A DNA stretch of 64,000 nt from Salipiger marinus (GCF_900100085.1 NZ_FNEJ01000012.1:1-64000), one strand, 5' to 3'. Shown: positions 53,093-62,610, counted from the first letter of the stretch. Translations and numbers: made by a program. The notes: generated from the sequence alone by a model not told the origin.

Positions 53093-54556
53093 ATGCCTGT
53101 TCTCTGGCTGATCCTGATCATATTCGCGCTGGCCGTGGCGGGATATTTCGCCGGACGTGTCCGCGCGATCTCCTCCGTCGGCGGCAACAGCCGCAACCTG
53201 CATTCCCTGCCCAATTATTATGGGTGGAACGTGGCCATGAAGGTGATGACCCCGGCCCTGCTGGCGCTGGTCATCTGGCTGCTGGCGCAGCCTTTCGTGG
53301 TCAACAACCAGGCCGCACAGCAGCTTCCCCAGACCGCAATTCCCGAAGGCTCCACGCTGGGGCTGGTGATGTCGGACGTGCGCCGGGTGGCGGACGGGCT
53401 CGATCTTGCCGTGTCGCGCGGCCTGATGGGGCAGGAGCAGGCCTCCTCGCTGCGCACCGAATTCACCGATGTGCGCGAACGGCTGGCGGAAGCGGGCATC
53501 GCGCTTGGCTCCAATGTCAGTCCGGACCTGCTGCGCGCCGCGCAGACCTACCGCTCTGTGAACGCCACCGGCGGGCTGCTGATGACCGTGGTGGTTCTGG
53601 CGCTGGCCGCAGGCGGGCTCGCGCTGGGTGTCCGGGAATCCCAGGGGGAGTTCCGCGCCCGCAATGCCGTGGAAAAGGGCGTCCGCGCCCTGCTGCTGGC
53701 CGCCGCCTCCATCGCGGTGCTGACCACCATCGGCATCGTGCTGTCGCTGATCTTCAACACGGTCGAATTCTTCCGCGTCTATCCGGCCGCGAAATTCTTC
53801 GGCTCCTTCACATGGTCGCCCTCCTTTGGCGGCGGGTCCGAGCTGGGCATCTGGCCGCTGCTCTGGGGCACGTTCTACATTTCGCTGATCGCGCTGCTGG
53901 TGTCGGTGCCGATCGGGCTTTTTGCGGCGGTCTACCTGTCGGAATATGCCGGGCCGAAGCTGCGGGCATGGGCCAAGCCGCTGCTGGAACTGCTGGCTGG
54001 CATCCCCACCATCGTCTACGGTCTGTTTGCGCTGCTGACCGTGGGTCCGCTGCTGCTTGAGGTCTTCGGGCGCGAGGGTCTGGGCTGGATGCAGTCGGGC
54101 ACCGCCGTGATGACCGCAGGGCTCGTCATGGGCATCATGCTGATCCCCTTCGTCTCCTCGCTGTCGGATGACATCATCAACTCGGTGCCGCAGTCGCTGC
54201 GCGACGGCTCTTACGGGCTGGGCGCCACCAAGTCGGAAACCATCCGCGAAGTGATCCTGCCCGCCGCCCTGCCGGGCATCGTGGGCGCCGTGCTGCTGGC
54301 CGCCTCGCGCGCCATCGGCGAGACGATGATCGTGGTGCTGGGCGCGGGTGCCGCCGCGCGGCTGTCGCTGAACCCCTTCGACGCCATGACCACCGTCACC
54401 GCCAAGATCGTCAGCCAGCTGACCGGGGATGCCGATTTCTCCAGCCCCGAGGCTCTGGTGGCCTTCGCCCTTGGCATGACGCTGTTCGTCATGACGCTGG
54501 GGCTCAACGTCTTCGCGCTTTATATCGTGCGCAAATACCGGGAGCAGTACGACTGA
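53093..54556 (+). CDS. pstC: Phosphate ABC transporter permease, extended PstC
   Basis: A 487-residue PstC, well above the roughly 320 residues of E. coli. The last 270 residues hold the permease core, with LLAGIPTIVYGLFALLTVGP and SLRDGSYGLGATKSETIREV. The N-terminal 200 residues add membrane segments and a periplasmic-looking region (FTDVRERLAEAGIALGSNVS), a form common in alphaproteobacteria. It ends in a 1-bp overlap with pstA. Confidence 0.94.
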   Translation: MPVLWLILIIFALAVAGYFAGRVRAISSVGGNSRNLHSLPNYYGWNVAMKVMTPALLALVIWLLAQPFVVNNQAAQQLPQTAIPEGSTLGLVMSDVRRVADGLDLAVSRGLMGQEQASSLRTEFTDVRERLAEAGIALGSNVSPDLLRAAQTYRSVNATGGLLMTVVVLALAAGGLALGVRESQGEFRARNAVEKGVRALLLAAASIAVLTTIGIVLSLIFNTVEFFRVYPAAKFFGSFTWSPSFGGGSELGIWPLLWGTFYISLIALLVSVPIGLFAAVYLSEYAGPKLRAWAKPLLELLAGIPTIVYGLFALLTVGPLLLEVFGREGLGWMQSGTAVMTAGLVMGIMLIPFVSSLSDDIINSVPQSLRDGSYGLGATKSETIREVILPAALPGIVGAVLLAASRAIGETMIVVLGAGAAARLSLNPFDAMTTVTAKIVSQLTGDADFSSPEALVAFALGMTLFVMTLGLNVFALYIVRKYREQYD

Positions 54557-55905
54557 TGACCGACGCAACCCATTCCGGTGCCGCAGCGCCCGCCACCGGG
54601 CTGCTGGCCACCGATGCCCGCACCCGCCGCCGCAACGCCGCCGAAAAACGCTTCCGCGCCTATGGTCTGGCCGCCATCGGCACCGGCCTGTTCTTCCTTG
54701 TCGTGCTGCTGGGGTCGATCCTTTACAACGGGGTCGGCGCCTTCCAGCAGACCTTCATCAACGTGCCGGTCTATCTGGACCCGGAACGGCTGGACAAGAC
54801 CGGCACCGGCGACATCGCGGAAATCCAGAAAGTGTCGACCTTCGGCTATACGCCGCTGGTGCAGGAAGGCCTCTGGGCCGTCGTGCAGGAGCAGGGCATC
54901 ACCACAGAGCTTGCCGATGCCAATGACATGAAGGCGCTGCTGTCGCCCGCCGGTCCCGCCGAAATCCGCGACTTCGTGCTCGCCAATCCCGACCGCATCG
55001 GCGAGACGGTGGAATTCCGGCTGCTCGCCTCCTCGCGGGTGGACGGCTATCTCAAGGGCCGGGTCAGCCGCGAAGGCATCGCCGATGACCGCAACATCGC
55101 GGTGGAGCATCTGGACCTGACCGACGCGCTGCGCGACGCGGGCGTTGTGCACAAGGGCTTCAACTCTGCCTTCATCTTCGGCGCCGACGCCTCGGAAAGC
55201 CGGGCAGAGCAGGCCGGGCTTGGCGTGTCGATGATCGGCTCGTTCTTCATGATGCTGACCGTGCTGCTGCTGGCGCTGCCCATCGGTGTCGCCGCCTCCA
55301 TCTATCTGGAGGAATTCGCGCCGCAGAACCGCATCACCGACATCATCGAGGTGAACATCTCCAACCTCGCAGCGGTGCCGTCGATCGTGTTCGGGATCCT
55401 TGGCCTTGCCGCCTTCATCCAGTTCGCGCATCTGCCGCAATCCGCGCCGCTGGTCGGCGGTCTGGTGCTGACCCTGATGACGCTGCCGACCATCATCATC
55501 TCCACCCGCGCCTCGCTGAAGGCGGTGCCGCCCTCGATCCGGGACGCGGCGCTGGGGGTCGGGGCCTCGAAGATGCAGTCGGTGTTCCACCATGTGCTGC
55601 CGCTGGCCATGCCCGGCATCCTGACCGGCACCATCATCGGTCTGGCGCAGGCGCTTGGCGAAACCGCCCCGCTTCTGCTGATCGGGATGGTGGGCTATAT
55701 TGCCACCAACTACCCCGAAGGGATCGCGGCCGGCTTCATGTCGCCCAACTCCGCCATGCCCGCCCAGATCTACGAATGGGCAAAGCGCGCGGATCCCGCC
55801 TATTACGAACGCGCCTGGGGCGGGATCATCATTCTGCTGGTGTTCCTGCTTGCCATGAACGTGATCGCCATCGTCCTGCGCCGCAAGTTCGAGCGCCGCT
55901 GGTAA
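54556..55905 (+). CDS. pstA: Phosphate ABC transporter permease, extended PstA
   Basis: A 449-residue PstA with an N-terminal extension of about 200 residues (the DUF3333-type region) before the permease core. The core includes SIYLEEFAPQNRITDIIEVN, VPSIVFGILGLAAFIQF and SIRDAALGVGASKMQSVFHH. Together with PstC it forms the phosphate channel. The opposite strand is open for 1345 codons over this gene and its neighbours, but that is a GC-rich shadow. Confidence 0.95.
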   Translation: MTDATHSGAAAPATGLLATDARTRRRNAAEKRFRAYGLAAIGTGLFFLVVLLGSILYNGVGAFQQTFINVPVYLDPERLDKTGTGDIAEIQKVSTFGYTPLVQEGLWAVVQEQGITTELADANDMKALLSPAGPAEIRDFVLANPDRIGETVEFRLLASSRVDGYLKGRVSREGIADDRNIAVEHLDLTDALRDAGVVHKGFNSAFIFGADASESRAEQAGLGVSMIGSFFMMLTVLLLALPIGVAASIYLEEFAPQNRITDIIEVNISNLAAVPSIVFGILGLAAFIQFAHLPQSAPLVGGLVLTLMTLPTIIISTRASLKAVPPSIRDAALGVGASKMQSVFHHVLPLAMPGILTGTIIGLAQALGETAPLLLIGMVGYIATNYPEGIAAGFMSPNSAMPAQIYEWAKRADPAYYERAWGGIIILLVFLLAMNVIAIVLRRKFERRW

Positions 55906-55926
55906 CCCGGGTAAAGGACAAGACAC

Positions 55927-56724
55927 ATGTATGACTCCCCATTGAGGAAGACCGAAGTGGAAGCCACGGACACCAAGATTGTCGCCAAGGACGTGCAGGT
56001 CTATTACGGCGAAACCCACGCCATCAAGGATGTGAACATCGACATCCTCGACAAGACCGTCACCGCCTTCATCGGACCGTCGGGCTGCGGCAAGTCCACC
56101 TTCCTGCGCTGCCTGAACCGGATGAACGACACCATCGACATCTGCCGCGTGCAGGGCCTGATCGCGATCGACGGGCAGGACATCTATGACAAGCGGGTGG
56201 ACCCGGTCCAGCTGCGCGCCAAGGTGGGCATGGTGTTCCAGAAGCCGAACCCCTTCCCCAAGTCGATCTATGACAACGTGGCCTACGGGCCGCGCATCCA
56301 CGGCATGGCCAAGAACAAGGCCGAGCTGGACGAGATCGTGGAAAAGGCGCTGCGCCGCGGCGCCATCTGGAACGAGGTCAAGGACCGCCTGCAGTCGCCG
56401 GGCACCGGGCTTTCCGGCGGGCAGCAGCAGCGTCTGTGCATCGCCCGCGCCGTGGCCACAGAACCCGAAGTGCTGCTGATGGACGAACCCTGTTCGGCGC
56501 TTGACCCCATCGCCACGGCTCAGGTCGAGGAGCTGATCGACGAGCTGCGCACCAACTATTCGGTGGTGATCGTCACCCACTCCATGCAGCAGGCGGCCCG
56601 CGTCAGCCAGAAGACCGCGTTCTTCCATCTGGGCAATCTGGTGGAATACGGCGAGACCAGCAAGATCTTCACCAACCCTGTGGACCCGCGCACGGAATCC
56701 TACATCACCGGACGGATCGGATAA
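55927..56724 (+). CDS. pstB: Phosphate ABC transporter ATP-binding protein
   Basis: A 265-residue Pst[19 protein letters not shown], Walker A GPSGCGKS at 50-57, [20 protein letters not shown], signature [15 protein letters not shown], Walker [14 protein letters not shown] and [14 protein letters not shown] match the family closely. AAGGACAAGACAC precedes the ATG. Confidence 0.97.
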   Translation: MYDSPLRKTEVEATDTKIVAKDVQVYYGETHAIKDVNIDILDKTVTAFIGPSGCGKSTFLRCLNRMNDTIDICRVQGLIAIDGQDIYDKRVDPVQLRAKVGMVFQKPNPFPKSIYDNVAYGPRIHGMAKNKAELDEIVEKALRRGAIWNEVKDRLQSPGTGLSGGQQQRLCIARAVATEPEVLLMDEPCSALDPIATAQVEELIDELRTNYSVVIVTHSMQQAARVSQKTAFFHLGNLVEYGETSKIFTNPVDPRTESYITGRIG

Positions 56725-56727
56725 GCC

Positions 56728-57462
56728 ATGAGCGACCTCAAACAACACATCGCCTCTGCCTTCGACCGGGATCTGGAGGGGATTCAGGCCCAGATCCTCA
56801 AGATGGGCGGTCTGGTCGAGGTGGCGATCCACGACGCCGCCAAGTCGCTGGAAACCCGCGACGAGGAACTGGCCGAACAGGTCCGCTCCGGCGACAAGGC
56901 CATCGACGTTCTCGAAGAGATGCTGAACGACGAGGCGGCGCGGGTGATCGCGCTGCGCGCCCCCACCGCAGGCGACCTGCGGGTGGTGCTGTCGGTCATG
57001 CGCATGTCTGCCAACCTTGAACGGATCGGCGATCTGGCCAAGAACATGGCCAAGCGCACCAGCGTTCTGGCGCAGCTGCAGCCCATCGGCAGCTCGACCT
57101 CGGCGCTGCGCCGCATGGCCCGCGACGTGGAGCACATGCTGAAGGACGCGCTCGACGCCTATATCAAGCGCGACGAGGCGCTGGCCCGCGACGTGATCGA
57201 CCGCGACAGCGACGTGGACCAGATGTACAACACGCTGTTCCGCGAATTCCTGACCTTCATGCTGGAGGATCCGCGCAACATCACCTCCTGCATGCATCTG
57301 CATTTCATCGCCAAGAACATCGAACGCATGGGGGATCACGTCACCTCCATCGCGGAACAGGTGGTGTTCCTGACCTCCGGCGCGCTTCCCGTGGAGGACC
57401 GCGTCAAGGGCGACCGCACCTCGTCGGATCCGAAGCTGTCGACCGATTTCGAACTGGAGTAA
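56728..57462 (+). CDS. phoU: Phosphate signalling protein PhoU
   Basis: A 244-residue PhoU: two three-helix bundles with the metal-binding ERIGDLAKNMAKR in the first half and ERMGDHVTSIAEQ in the second. It links the Pst transporter to the PhoR/PhoB system and limits phosphate uptake. It starts 3 bp after pstB and ends 3 bp before phoB. Confidence 0.96.
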   Translation: MSDLKQHIASAFDRDLEGIQAQILKMGGLVEVAIHDAAKSLETRDEELAEQVRSGDKAIDVLEEMLNDEAARVIALRAPTAGDLRVVLSVMRMSANLERIGDLAKNMAKRTSVLAQLQPIGSSTSALRRMARDVEHMLKDALDAYIKRDEALARDVIDRDSDVDQMYNTLFREFLTFMLEDPRNITSCMHLHFIAKNIERMGDHVTSIAEQVVFLTSGALPVEDRVKGDRTSSDPKLSTDFELE

Positions 57463-57465
57463 GAC

Positions 57466-58155
57466 ATGCCCGCCGATCAACCGACGGTGCTGGTGGTCGA
57501 GGACGAGGCGGCGCAGCGCGAAGTGCTGCGCTACAACCTCGAGGCGGAGGGATTTCGTGTCGCCTCCGCCGGCAATGGCGAAGAAGCCATGGTCCTGCTG
57601 GATGAGGAAAATCCAGACGTCATCGTGCTGGACTGGATGCTGCCGAACCTGTCGGGCATCGAGGTCTGCCGCCAGATCAAGACCCGCCCCGAAACCCGGG
57701 GCGTGCCGGTCATCATGCTGTCGGCCCGGTCCGAAGAAGTGGACCGGGTGCGCGGGCTGGAAACCGGCGCCGATGACTATGTGGTCAAACCCTATTCCCT
57801 GCGCGAACTGATGGCGCGGGTGAAGGCGCAGCTGCGCCGGGCCCGTCCCGCCGCCGCCGGGCTGCGGCTGGAATTCGAAGACATCGTGCTGGATGCCGAA
57901 ACCCATCGCGTGACGCGCGGCGGGCAGGAGCTGAAGCTGGGGCCGACCGAATTCCGCCTGCTGTCCACCTTCATGGAAAAACCGGGCCGGGTCTGGTCGC
58001 GCGAACAGCTGCTGGACCGGGTCTGGGGGCGCGACATCTATGTCGACACCCGCACGGTCGACGTGCATATCGGTCGGCTGCGCAAGGCGCTTGGCGTGCA
58101 TGGCGGCGAGGATCTTCTGCGCACCGTGCGTGGAGCAGGGTATGCACTGGGATGA
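57466..58155 (+). CDS. phoB: Phosphate regulon response regulator PhoB
   Basis: A 229-residue OmpR/PhoB-type regulator. The receiver has Glu12/Asp13, phospho-acceptor Asp56 (VIVLDWMLP), Ser86 and Lys108 (VVKPYS). The winged helix has LKLGPTEFRLLSTFMEKPGR and VDTRTVDVHIGRLRKAL, matching PhoB. It should bind the two Pho boxes in this window. A second, PhoB-like gene overlaps its end by 14 bp. No phoR kinase gene is in the window. Confidence 0.96.
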   Translation: MPADQPTVLVVEDEAAQREVLRYNLEAEGFRVASAGNGEEAMVLLDEENPDVIVLDWMLPNLSGIEVCRQIKTRPETRGVPVIMLSARSEEVDRVRGLETGADDYVVKPYSLRELMARVKAQLRRARPAAAGLRLEFEDIVLDAETHRVTRGGQELKLGPTEFRLLSTFMEKPGRVWSREQLLDRVWGRDIYVDTRTVDVHIGRLRKALGVHGGEDLLRTVRGAGYALG

Positions 58156-58870
58156 CCCCGGTCTCATCCTCGCCCCTCTGACCACGGACAGGACGGGCGG
58201 CGCCCTGATCCTGTCCGCCGACGCGACAGTGCCCGGGGCGGTGGCCTCGGCGCTGGTGCTGGCCGGATTCCGCCCCGGCTTTGAACGCGATCCCGACCGG
58301 GCGCTGGCCCGGATCGCCACCGAAAAACCCGATCTGGTGCTGTGCGTCATGGCGGATCTGGGCCGCGATCCGCGCGAGCTTGCCGCCCAGATCGATGCCG
58401 CGCGCGCAACCGAAACCCTGCCGCTGCTGGCCCTGACCACGGACGCGGTCAGCTGCGCGCGCATGGCCCGGCTTGATCCCGCCTGCACCGAGGCCGAGGC
58501 CTTTCTCAACATCCGCGCGCTGGTCCGCCGCGAACGCCCCGCCTCGCTGCGCGGCACGCGGCAGTCGGGCCGGTTCGAACTGGACGAGGGCCGGTTCCGG
58601 ATCAGCTATGACGGGCGGGTCGGCAGCCTGACCAAGATGGCGCTGTGCCTGCTGGGGCCGTTCTTTGACGTGCCCGATGCGGTGTTCGACCGTGCGACGC
58701 TGGAAAAGCTGGCCTTTGGCACCCGCAGCTGGGAAGAGGGCGCGCGCAACATCGACGCCTATGTCAGCCGCGTGCGCCGGGCCATCCGGTCGCAGCTGGG
58801 CCATGACCCGATCCGGTCGGTGCGCGGCATCGGCTACCGGCTCAACCACGATCCGGCGCCGGGGCTCTGA
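58142..58870 (+). CDS. OmpR-type winged-helix regulator with a degenerate receiver
   Basis: A 242-residue protein. The C-terminal 100 residues are an OmpR/PhoB winged helix (ALCLLGPFFDVPDAVFDRAT, then NIDAYVSRVRRAIRSQLG and IRSVRGIGYRL). The N-terminal part aligns with a receiver, but the acidic pair is replaced (ILSAD for VVEDE), the phospho-acceptor position falls in VLCVMAD without an aligned Asp (about residue 69) and the conserved Lys is missing. It should therefore not be phosphorylated. It overlaps phoB by 14 bp, so the two are made together. A modifier or partner of PhoB is the obvious idea. Confidence 0.85.
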   Translation: MHWDDPGLILAPLTTDRTGGALILSADATVPGAVASALVLAGFRPGFERDPDRALARIATEKPDLVLCVMADLGRDPRELAAQIDAARATETLPLLALTTDAVSCARMARLDPACTEAEAFLNIRALVRRERPASLRGTRQSGRFELDEGRFRISYDGRVGSLTKMALCLLGPFFDVPDAVFDRATLEKLAFGTRSWEEGARNIDAYVSRVRRAIRSQLGHDPIRSVRGIGYRLNHDPAPGL

Positions 58871-58885
58871 CCCGCGCCGCCCGCG

Positions 58886-60091
58886 TCAGGCGCTGACCGT
58901 CAGCGCGCCCGCCCGGTCGATCTGGCGGCGCAGCATCACCAGCGCCAGCACCCCCGCCAGCGCCACGGCCAAGGCTGCGCAGATCGCGGCCTGCGCCCCA
59001 AGCTGCGCCATGGCCCATGCAAACAGGAACGGCGCCGAGGCCCCCAGCACGCTGCGGATCGCGGCAAGCCGTCCCAGCCGCTGCCCCAGCCCCGTCACCC
59101 CGAAGAGCGCCACCGGCACCGATCCGCGCACGATGCTGGACAGGCCCCCCCCGGCCCCGAAACACAGCGCAAAGGCAAAGGCCAAGAGCCCCGCAGGGCC
59201 CGGCACCAGCAGCAGCGCCAGCGCCACCGGGATCGCCGCCGCCGACACCACCGCCACCTGCAGCGGGTGCAGATGCCGCCACAGCGTCGCGTCCACCAGC
59301 CGGATCAGCACCTGCGCCGGACCCATGACCATGGCGGCCAGATAGGCGGTCTCTCCCAGCCCCCGCGCCAGCAGCACGGGCACCAGATGCACGCCAAGCG
59401 CCGAAATCGCCATGCCGGTCAGCGCAAAGCTGAGCCCCAGCAGCACGAAGGCCTGCCGTGCCGCCGCACCGGTCAGTGGCGGCGGCAGCGACAGCGGCGG
59501 TCTGACGACGGGCTGCGGCGCGGCCTCCCGGCGCGGACGGGCGGCCAGCGCCAGATGCAGCGGCACCGCGATCCCCAGATGCAGCGCGGCAAAGATGCCC
59601 TGCGCGCCGCGCCAGCCCAGATGGTCGACCAGCCAGCCGGTCAGCGGCCAGAACAGGGTCGAGGCAAAGCCCGCGATCAGCGTCAGCCGGGTGATGGCGC
59701 GGCGGGTGTCCTGCGGCTGGCGCTGCGCCAGCGTGGCAAAGGCCGCGTCGTATAGCACGGTAAAGCTCAGCAGTTCGATCAGCAGCAGCAGCGCGCCATA
59801 CACCGGCAGCGACGGCGCCAGCGCCAGCGCCGCACTCAGCCCCGCCATCAACAGACTGCCCGCCGCCATGACCCGGGGCGCGCCCATGCGGTCCAGAAGC
59901 CCGCCCAGCCGGGGCGCCGCCAGCCCGCCCAGAAGCAGCCCCGCCGACAGCAGACCAAAGAGCAGCGGCTCGCTGACGCCAAATTCCTGCGCCACAGCGG
60001 GGGCCATGATCGGAAAGGCGTAATAGAGCGAGCCGTAGCCGATGATCTGCGTGACCCCCAGCGCCGCGATCATCGCCAGCGGCGATCTCAT
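58886..60091 (-). CDS. MFS transporter
   Basis: A 401-residue major-facilitator protein with about twelve helices and the loop 2-3 motif GGLLDRMGAPRVMAAG. I use ATG 60091, which overlaps the ArsR stop by 4 bp; longer frames run into the arsR gene. Co-transcription with an ArsR regulator suggests an exporter or importer of the compound sensed. Its closest subfamily cannot be fixed from sequence alone. Confidence 0.9.
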   Translation of the reverse strand: MRSPLAMIAALGVTQIIGYGSLYYAFPIMAPAVAQEFGVSEPLLFGLLSAGLLLGGLAAPRLGGLLDRMGAPRVMAAGSLLMAGLSAALALAPSLPVYGALLLLIELLSFTVLYDAAFATLAQRQPQDTRRAITRLTLIAGFASTLFWPLTGWLVDHLGWRGAQGIFAALHLGIAVPLHLALAARPRREAAPQPVVRPPLSLPPPLTGAAARQAFVLLGLSFALTGMAISALGVHLVPVLLARGLGETAYLAAMVMGPAQVLIRLVDATLWRHLHPLQVAVVSAAAIPVALALLLVPGPAGLLAFAFALCFGAGGGLSSIVRGSVPVALFGVTGLGQRLGRLAAIRSVLGASAPFLFAWAMAQLGAQAAICAALAVALAGVLALVMLRRQIDRAGALTVSA

Positions 60092-60387
60092 GCCCGGTCC
60101 CCCGCATCGACGCAGCATTCCGCCGCCAGATCCGCCAACAGCCCCTGCATCACCGGGTAGTTGGCGCGGCACAGCACGGTGGTGCCCTGCCGCTCCTGCA
60201 GGATCAGCGCCACCTGCACCAGCGCGCGGCAATGATGGCTGAGCGTGGAGCCGGGGATGCCCAGCTTGTCCTGCAGCTGCCCCATGCTCAGGCCCGGATC
60301 GCCCGCGCGCACCAGCAGGCGGTAAATCCGCAGCCTTGTGGCATTGCCAAGCGCGCCCAGCCGGGCGGCGGTCAGGTCGAAATCCAT
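60088..60387 (-). CDS. ArsR-family transcriptional regulator
   Basis: A 99-residue ArsR/SmtB-type regulator: RLGALGNATRLRIYRLLVRA, then MGQLQDKLGIPGSTLSHHCRALVQ (HTH within 35-60). The metal-binding CVC motif of classic ArsR is absent; the cysteines are HHC in the recognition helix and AECC near the C-terminus. A 26-bp inverted repeat stands 14 bp before its start codon. It probably represses itself and the MFS gene until a ligand or reactive species is bound. Confidence 0.9.
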   Translation of the reverse strand: MDFDLTAARLGALGNATRLRIYRLLVRAGDPGLSMGQLQDKLGIPGSTLSHHCRALVQVALILQERQGTTVLCRANYPVMQGLLADLAAECCVDAGDRA

Positions 60388-60401
60388 GGGCGGCGCTCCT
60401 G

Positions 60402-60427
60402 TTTCGGTATTTCTAGCAATATCGAAA
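60402..60427. promoter_or_regulatory. ArsR-type operator
   Basis: The arms TTTCGGTATT and AATATCGAAA match at nine of ten positions around a 6-bp centre, giving a 26-bp dyad just upstream of arsR. Size and AT-rich centre fit an ArsR-family site. Confidence 0.75.
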
Positions 60428-60446
60428 CAGGGCGCAAGCCCGCATC

Positions 60447-61223
60447 TCAGCCGTCAAGCACGGCGCGCAGGAATTCCTGCGTGCGCGGCTGCTGCGGCGC
60501 GGTGAACAGATCCTCCGGCGCGCCCTCTTCATGCACCGAGCCCTTGTCGATGAAACACACCCGGTCCGAGATCTCGCGCGCGAAGCGCATCTCGTGGGTC
60601 ACCAGCAGCATGGTCAGGTCATGTTCATAGGCCAGCTTGCGGATCACCTCCTGCACCTCGCCCACCAGTTCCGGATCAAGCGCGGAGGTCGGTTCGTCAA
60701 ACAGCAGGATGTCGGGGCGCATGGCCAGCGCGCGGGCGATGGCGACGCGCTGCTGCTGGCCGCCCGACATCTGGTGCGGGTATTTTTCGGCGTGATCGGA
60801 CAGCCCCACCATGTCCAGCAGACCCATGGCGCGGTCCTTGGCCTCGGGCTTGGACAGGCCCAGCACCTGCACCGGGGCTTCGGTGATGTTGCGCAGCACG
60901 GTCATGTGCGGGAACAGGTTGAAGCTTTGGAACACCATGCCCAGCTTGCCGCGCATCTTGTGCAGATGCGCCTCTGACGCAGGTTTCAGCGTGCCATCTC
61001 CGGCTTTTTCGTGCCAGAGCGGTTCGCCATCCACCCAGACGGTGCCGTCGGAGATATCCTCCAGCGTCATCAGGATGCGCAGGATGGTGGATTTGCCCGA
61101 CCCCGAAGGGCCGATGATGGTGACTTTCTCGCCGCGGCTGACGGTGAAATCCAGCCCGTCCAGCACGGAGATGTCGCCAAACCGCTTGGCCACCTTGTCA
61201 AATCGGATGATGGGGTCGGTCAT
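60447..61223 (-). CDS. ehuA: Ectoine/hydroxyectoine ABC transporter ATP-binding protein
   Basis: A 258-residue ATPase of the polar amino-acid type. Walker A GPSGSGKS at 38-45, the EhuA-like inserted segment [15 protein letters not shown], signature [15 protein letters not shown] and Walker [16 protein letters not shown] are present. It overlaps ehuD by 4 bp. The ectoine role comes from the adjacent ectD and the whole ehuBCDA set. Confidence 0.92.
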   Translation of the reverse strand: MTDPIIRFDKVAKRFGDISVLDGLDFTVSRGEKVTIIGPSGSGKSTILRILMTLEDISDGTVWVDGEPLWHEKAGDGTLKPASEAHLHKMRGKLGMVFQSFNLFPHMTVLRNITEAPVQVLGLSKPEAKDRAMGLLDMVGLSDHAEKYPHQMSGGQQQRVAIARALAMRPDILLFDEPTSALDPELVGEVQEVIRKLAYEHDLTMLLVTHEMRFAREISDRVCFIDKGSVHEEGAPEDLFTAPQQPRTQEFLRAVLDG

Positions 61224-61912
61224 TTCAGCGGGATTCCCGTCTTTGGCAGCGCCCGGTCCAGACGCCGCACGCCCTGCGCCGCAACCAGCGTCAGGATCAG
61301 ATACAGGCCGCCCACCATGGAGAGCGGCACGAGATAGTTGAAGGTCCGGTCGCCGATAATCTTGGCGACGTTCAGCATCTCCAGCACGGTGACCACCGAC
61401 AGCACCGGCACGTCCTTCATGATGGAGACAAGGTAATTGCCCATGGCGGGCACGATGCGCGGGATGGCCTGCGGCACCACGATGCGGCTGAAGGTCCGGC
61501 GCGGCGCAAGGTTGAGCGCGCGCGCGGCCTCATGCTGGCCGCGCGGCACCGCCTCGATCCCGGCGCGGTACACCTCTGACAGATAGGCCGAATATTGCAG
61601 CCCCAGCGCCACCGCCCCGGTCAGGAAGGCGGGCAGGATGATGCCGAATTCCGGCAGCACGTAATAGAGGAAGAAAAGCTGGATCAGCAGCGGCGTGTCG
61701 CGCAGGAATTCCGAAACCCCGCGCGCGGGCCATGACACCAGCCGGGAGGGTGCGGCCTTCAGCGCGGCCAACACCAGCCCCAGCACCATGGCGATGGCAA
61801 AGCCAAGCACGGTGGCCTGCAGCGTGACCCAAAGCCCGCGCATCAGGATCGGCAGGATCGACACCGCCAGCGTCCAGCCGTTGGTCGTGTCCCATTCAAA
61901 GCCAAAAAGCAT
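61220..61912 (-). CDS. ehuD: Ectoine/hydroxyectoine ABC transporter permease EhuD
   Basis: A 230-residue HisM-type permease with about five helices and the EAA loop GQHEAARALNLAPRRTFSRI. LRDTPLLIQLFFLYYVLPEF is typical of polar amino-acid permeases. It starts 3 bp after ehuC ends and overlaps ehuA by 4 bp. Confidence 0.92.
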   Translation of the reverse strand: MLFGFEWDTTNGWTLAVSILPILMRGLWVTLQATVLGFAIAMVLGLVLAALKAAPSRLVSWPARGVSEFLRDTPLLIQLFFLYYVLPEFGIILPAFLTGAVALGLQYSAYLSEVYRAGIEAVPRGQHEAARALNLAPRRTFSRIVVPQAIPRIVPAMGNYLVSIMKDVPVLSVVTVLEMLNVAKIIGDRTFNYLVPLSMVGGLYLILTLVAAQGVRRLDRALPKTGIPLK

Positions 61913-61915
61913 GTG

Positions 61916-62596
61916 TTACCTCTGTGCGGGGCGCCAGCGGCCCACCATCGACGACAGCCCGCGCATGAAGGCGGTCAGCACCAGCGCCATGCCGAAATAC
62001 ATCAGCAGAACAAGCGTGTAGATGGTGGTGCTGTCTTGGGTGTAATTGCGCAGCTGTTCCGCCCGCATCGCCAGATCGGCGAGCGAGATCAGCGACACCA
62101 GCGCCGTGTCCTTCAGGTTCTGGATGGCCAGATTGTCGAAGGGCGGCATCATCTCGGGGATGGCCTGCGGCAGCGCGATGCGGAACAGGGTCTGGCGCGG
62201 GGTGAAATTCAGCGCGCGGGCGGCCTCGTATTGCTGGCGCGTCACGGCCTGCACCGCGCCGCGCACCACTTCGGCGCCATAAGCCCCGATATTCAGCGAC
62301 AGCGCCAGAATCCCCGCCGTGACCGGCGGCAGCCGCAGGTTGATGCCGATGGCCTGCCCCACCAGCGGCAGGGCGAAATACAGCCAGAACAGCTGCACCA
62401 GCAGCGAGGTGCCGCGGAAAATCTCGATATAGGCGACGGAAAGCCCGCGAACGGCGGCGTTGCGCGCGAGCTTGCCCAAGCCTGCGGCAAAGGCAAGAAG
62501 CGCGCCAAAAAGCGTGGACCAGACGGTCAGCTGAACGGTCACCCAGGCGCCCTGCCCCAGCACGGGCAGGTAATCCAGCCAGGTCATCTCATCCAT
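61916..62596 (-). CDS. ehuC: Ectoine/hydroxyectoine ABC transporter permease EhuC
   Basis: A 226-residue HisQ-type permease: EIFRGTSLLVQLFWLYFALP and the EAA loop QQYEAARALNFTPRQTLFRI. It forms the channel with EhuD. A strong hairpin lies between its start and the end of ehuB. Confidence 0.92.
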   Translation of the reverse strand: MDEMTWLDYLPVLGQGAWVTVQLTVWSTLFGALLAFAAGLGKLARNAAVRGLSVAYIEIFRGTSLLVQLFWLYFALPLVGQAIGINLRLPPVTAGILALSLNIGAYGAEVVRGAVQAVTRQQYEAARALNFTPRQTLFRIALPQAIPEMMPPFDNLAIQNLKDTALVSLISLADLAMRAEQLRNYTQDSTTIYTLVLLMYFGMALVLTAFMRGLSSMVGRWRPAQR

Positions 62597-62610
62597 AAAG
62601 GCATATCCTC

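Noticed and set aside
54520-58557. Open minus-strand frame of 1345 codons opposite pstA-pstB-phoU-phoB
   Set aside because: It is antisense to five well-recognised genes, has a His/Arg/Gly-rich composition with no recognisable domain, and is expected in DNA with very GC-rich third codon positions.
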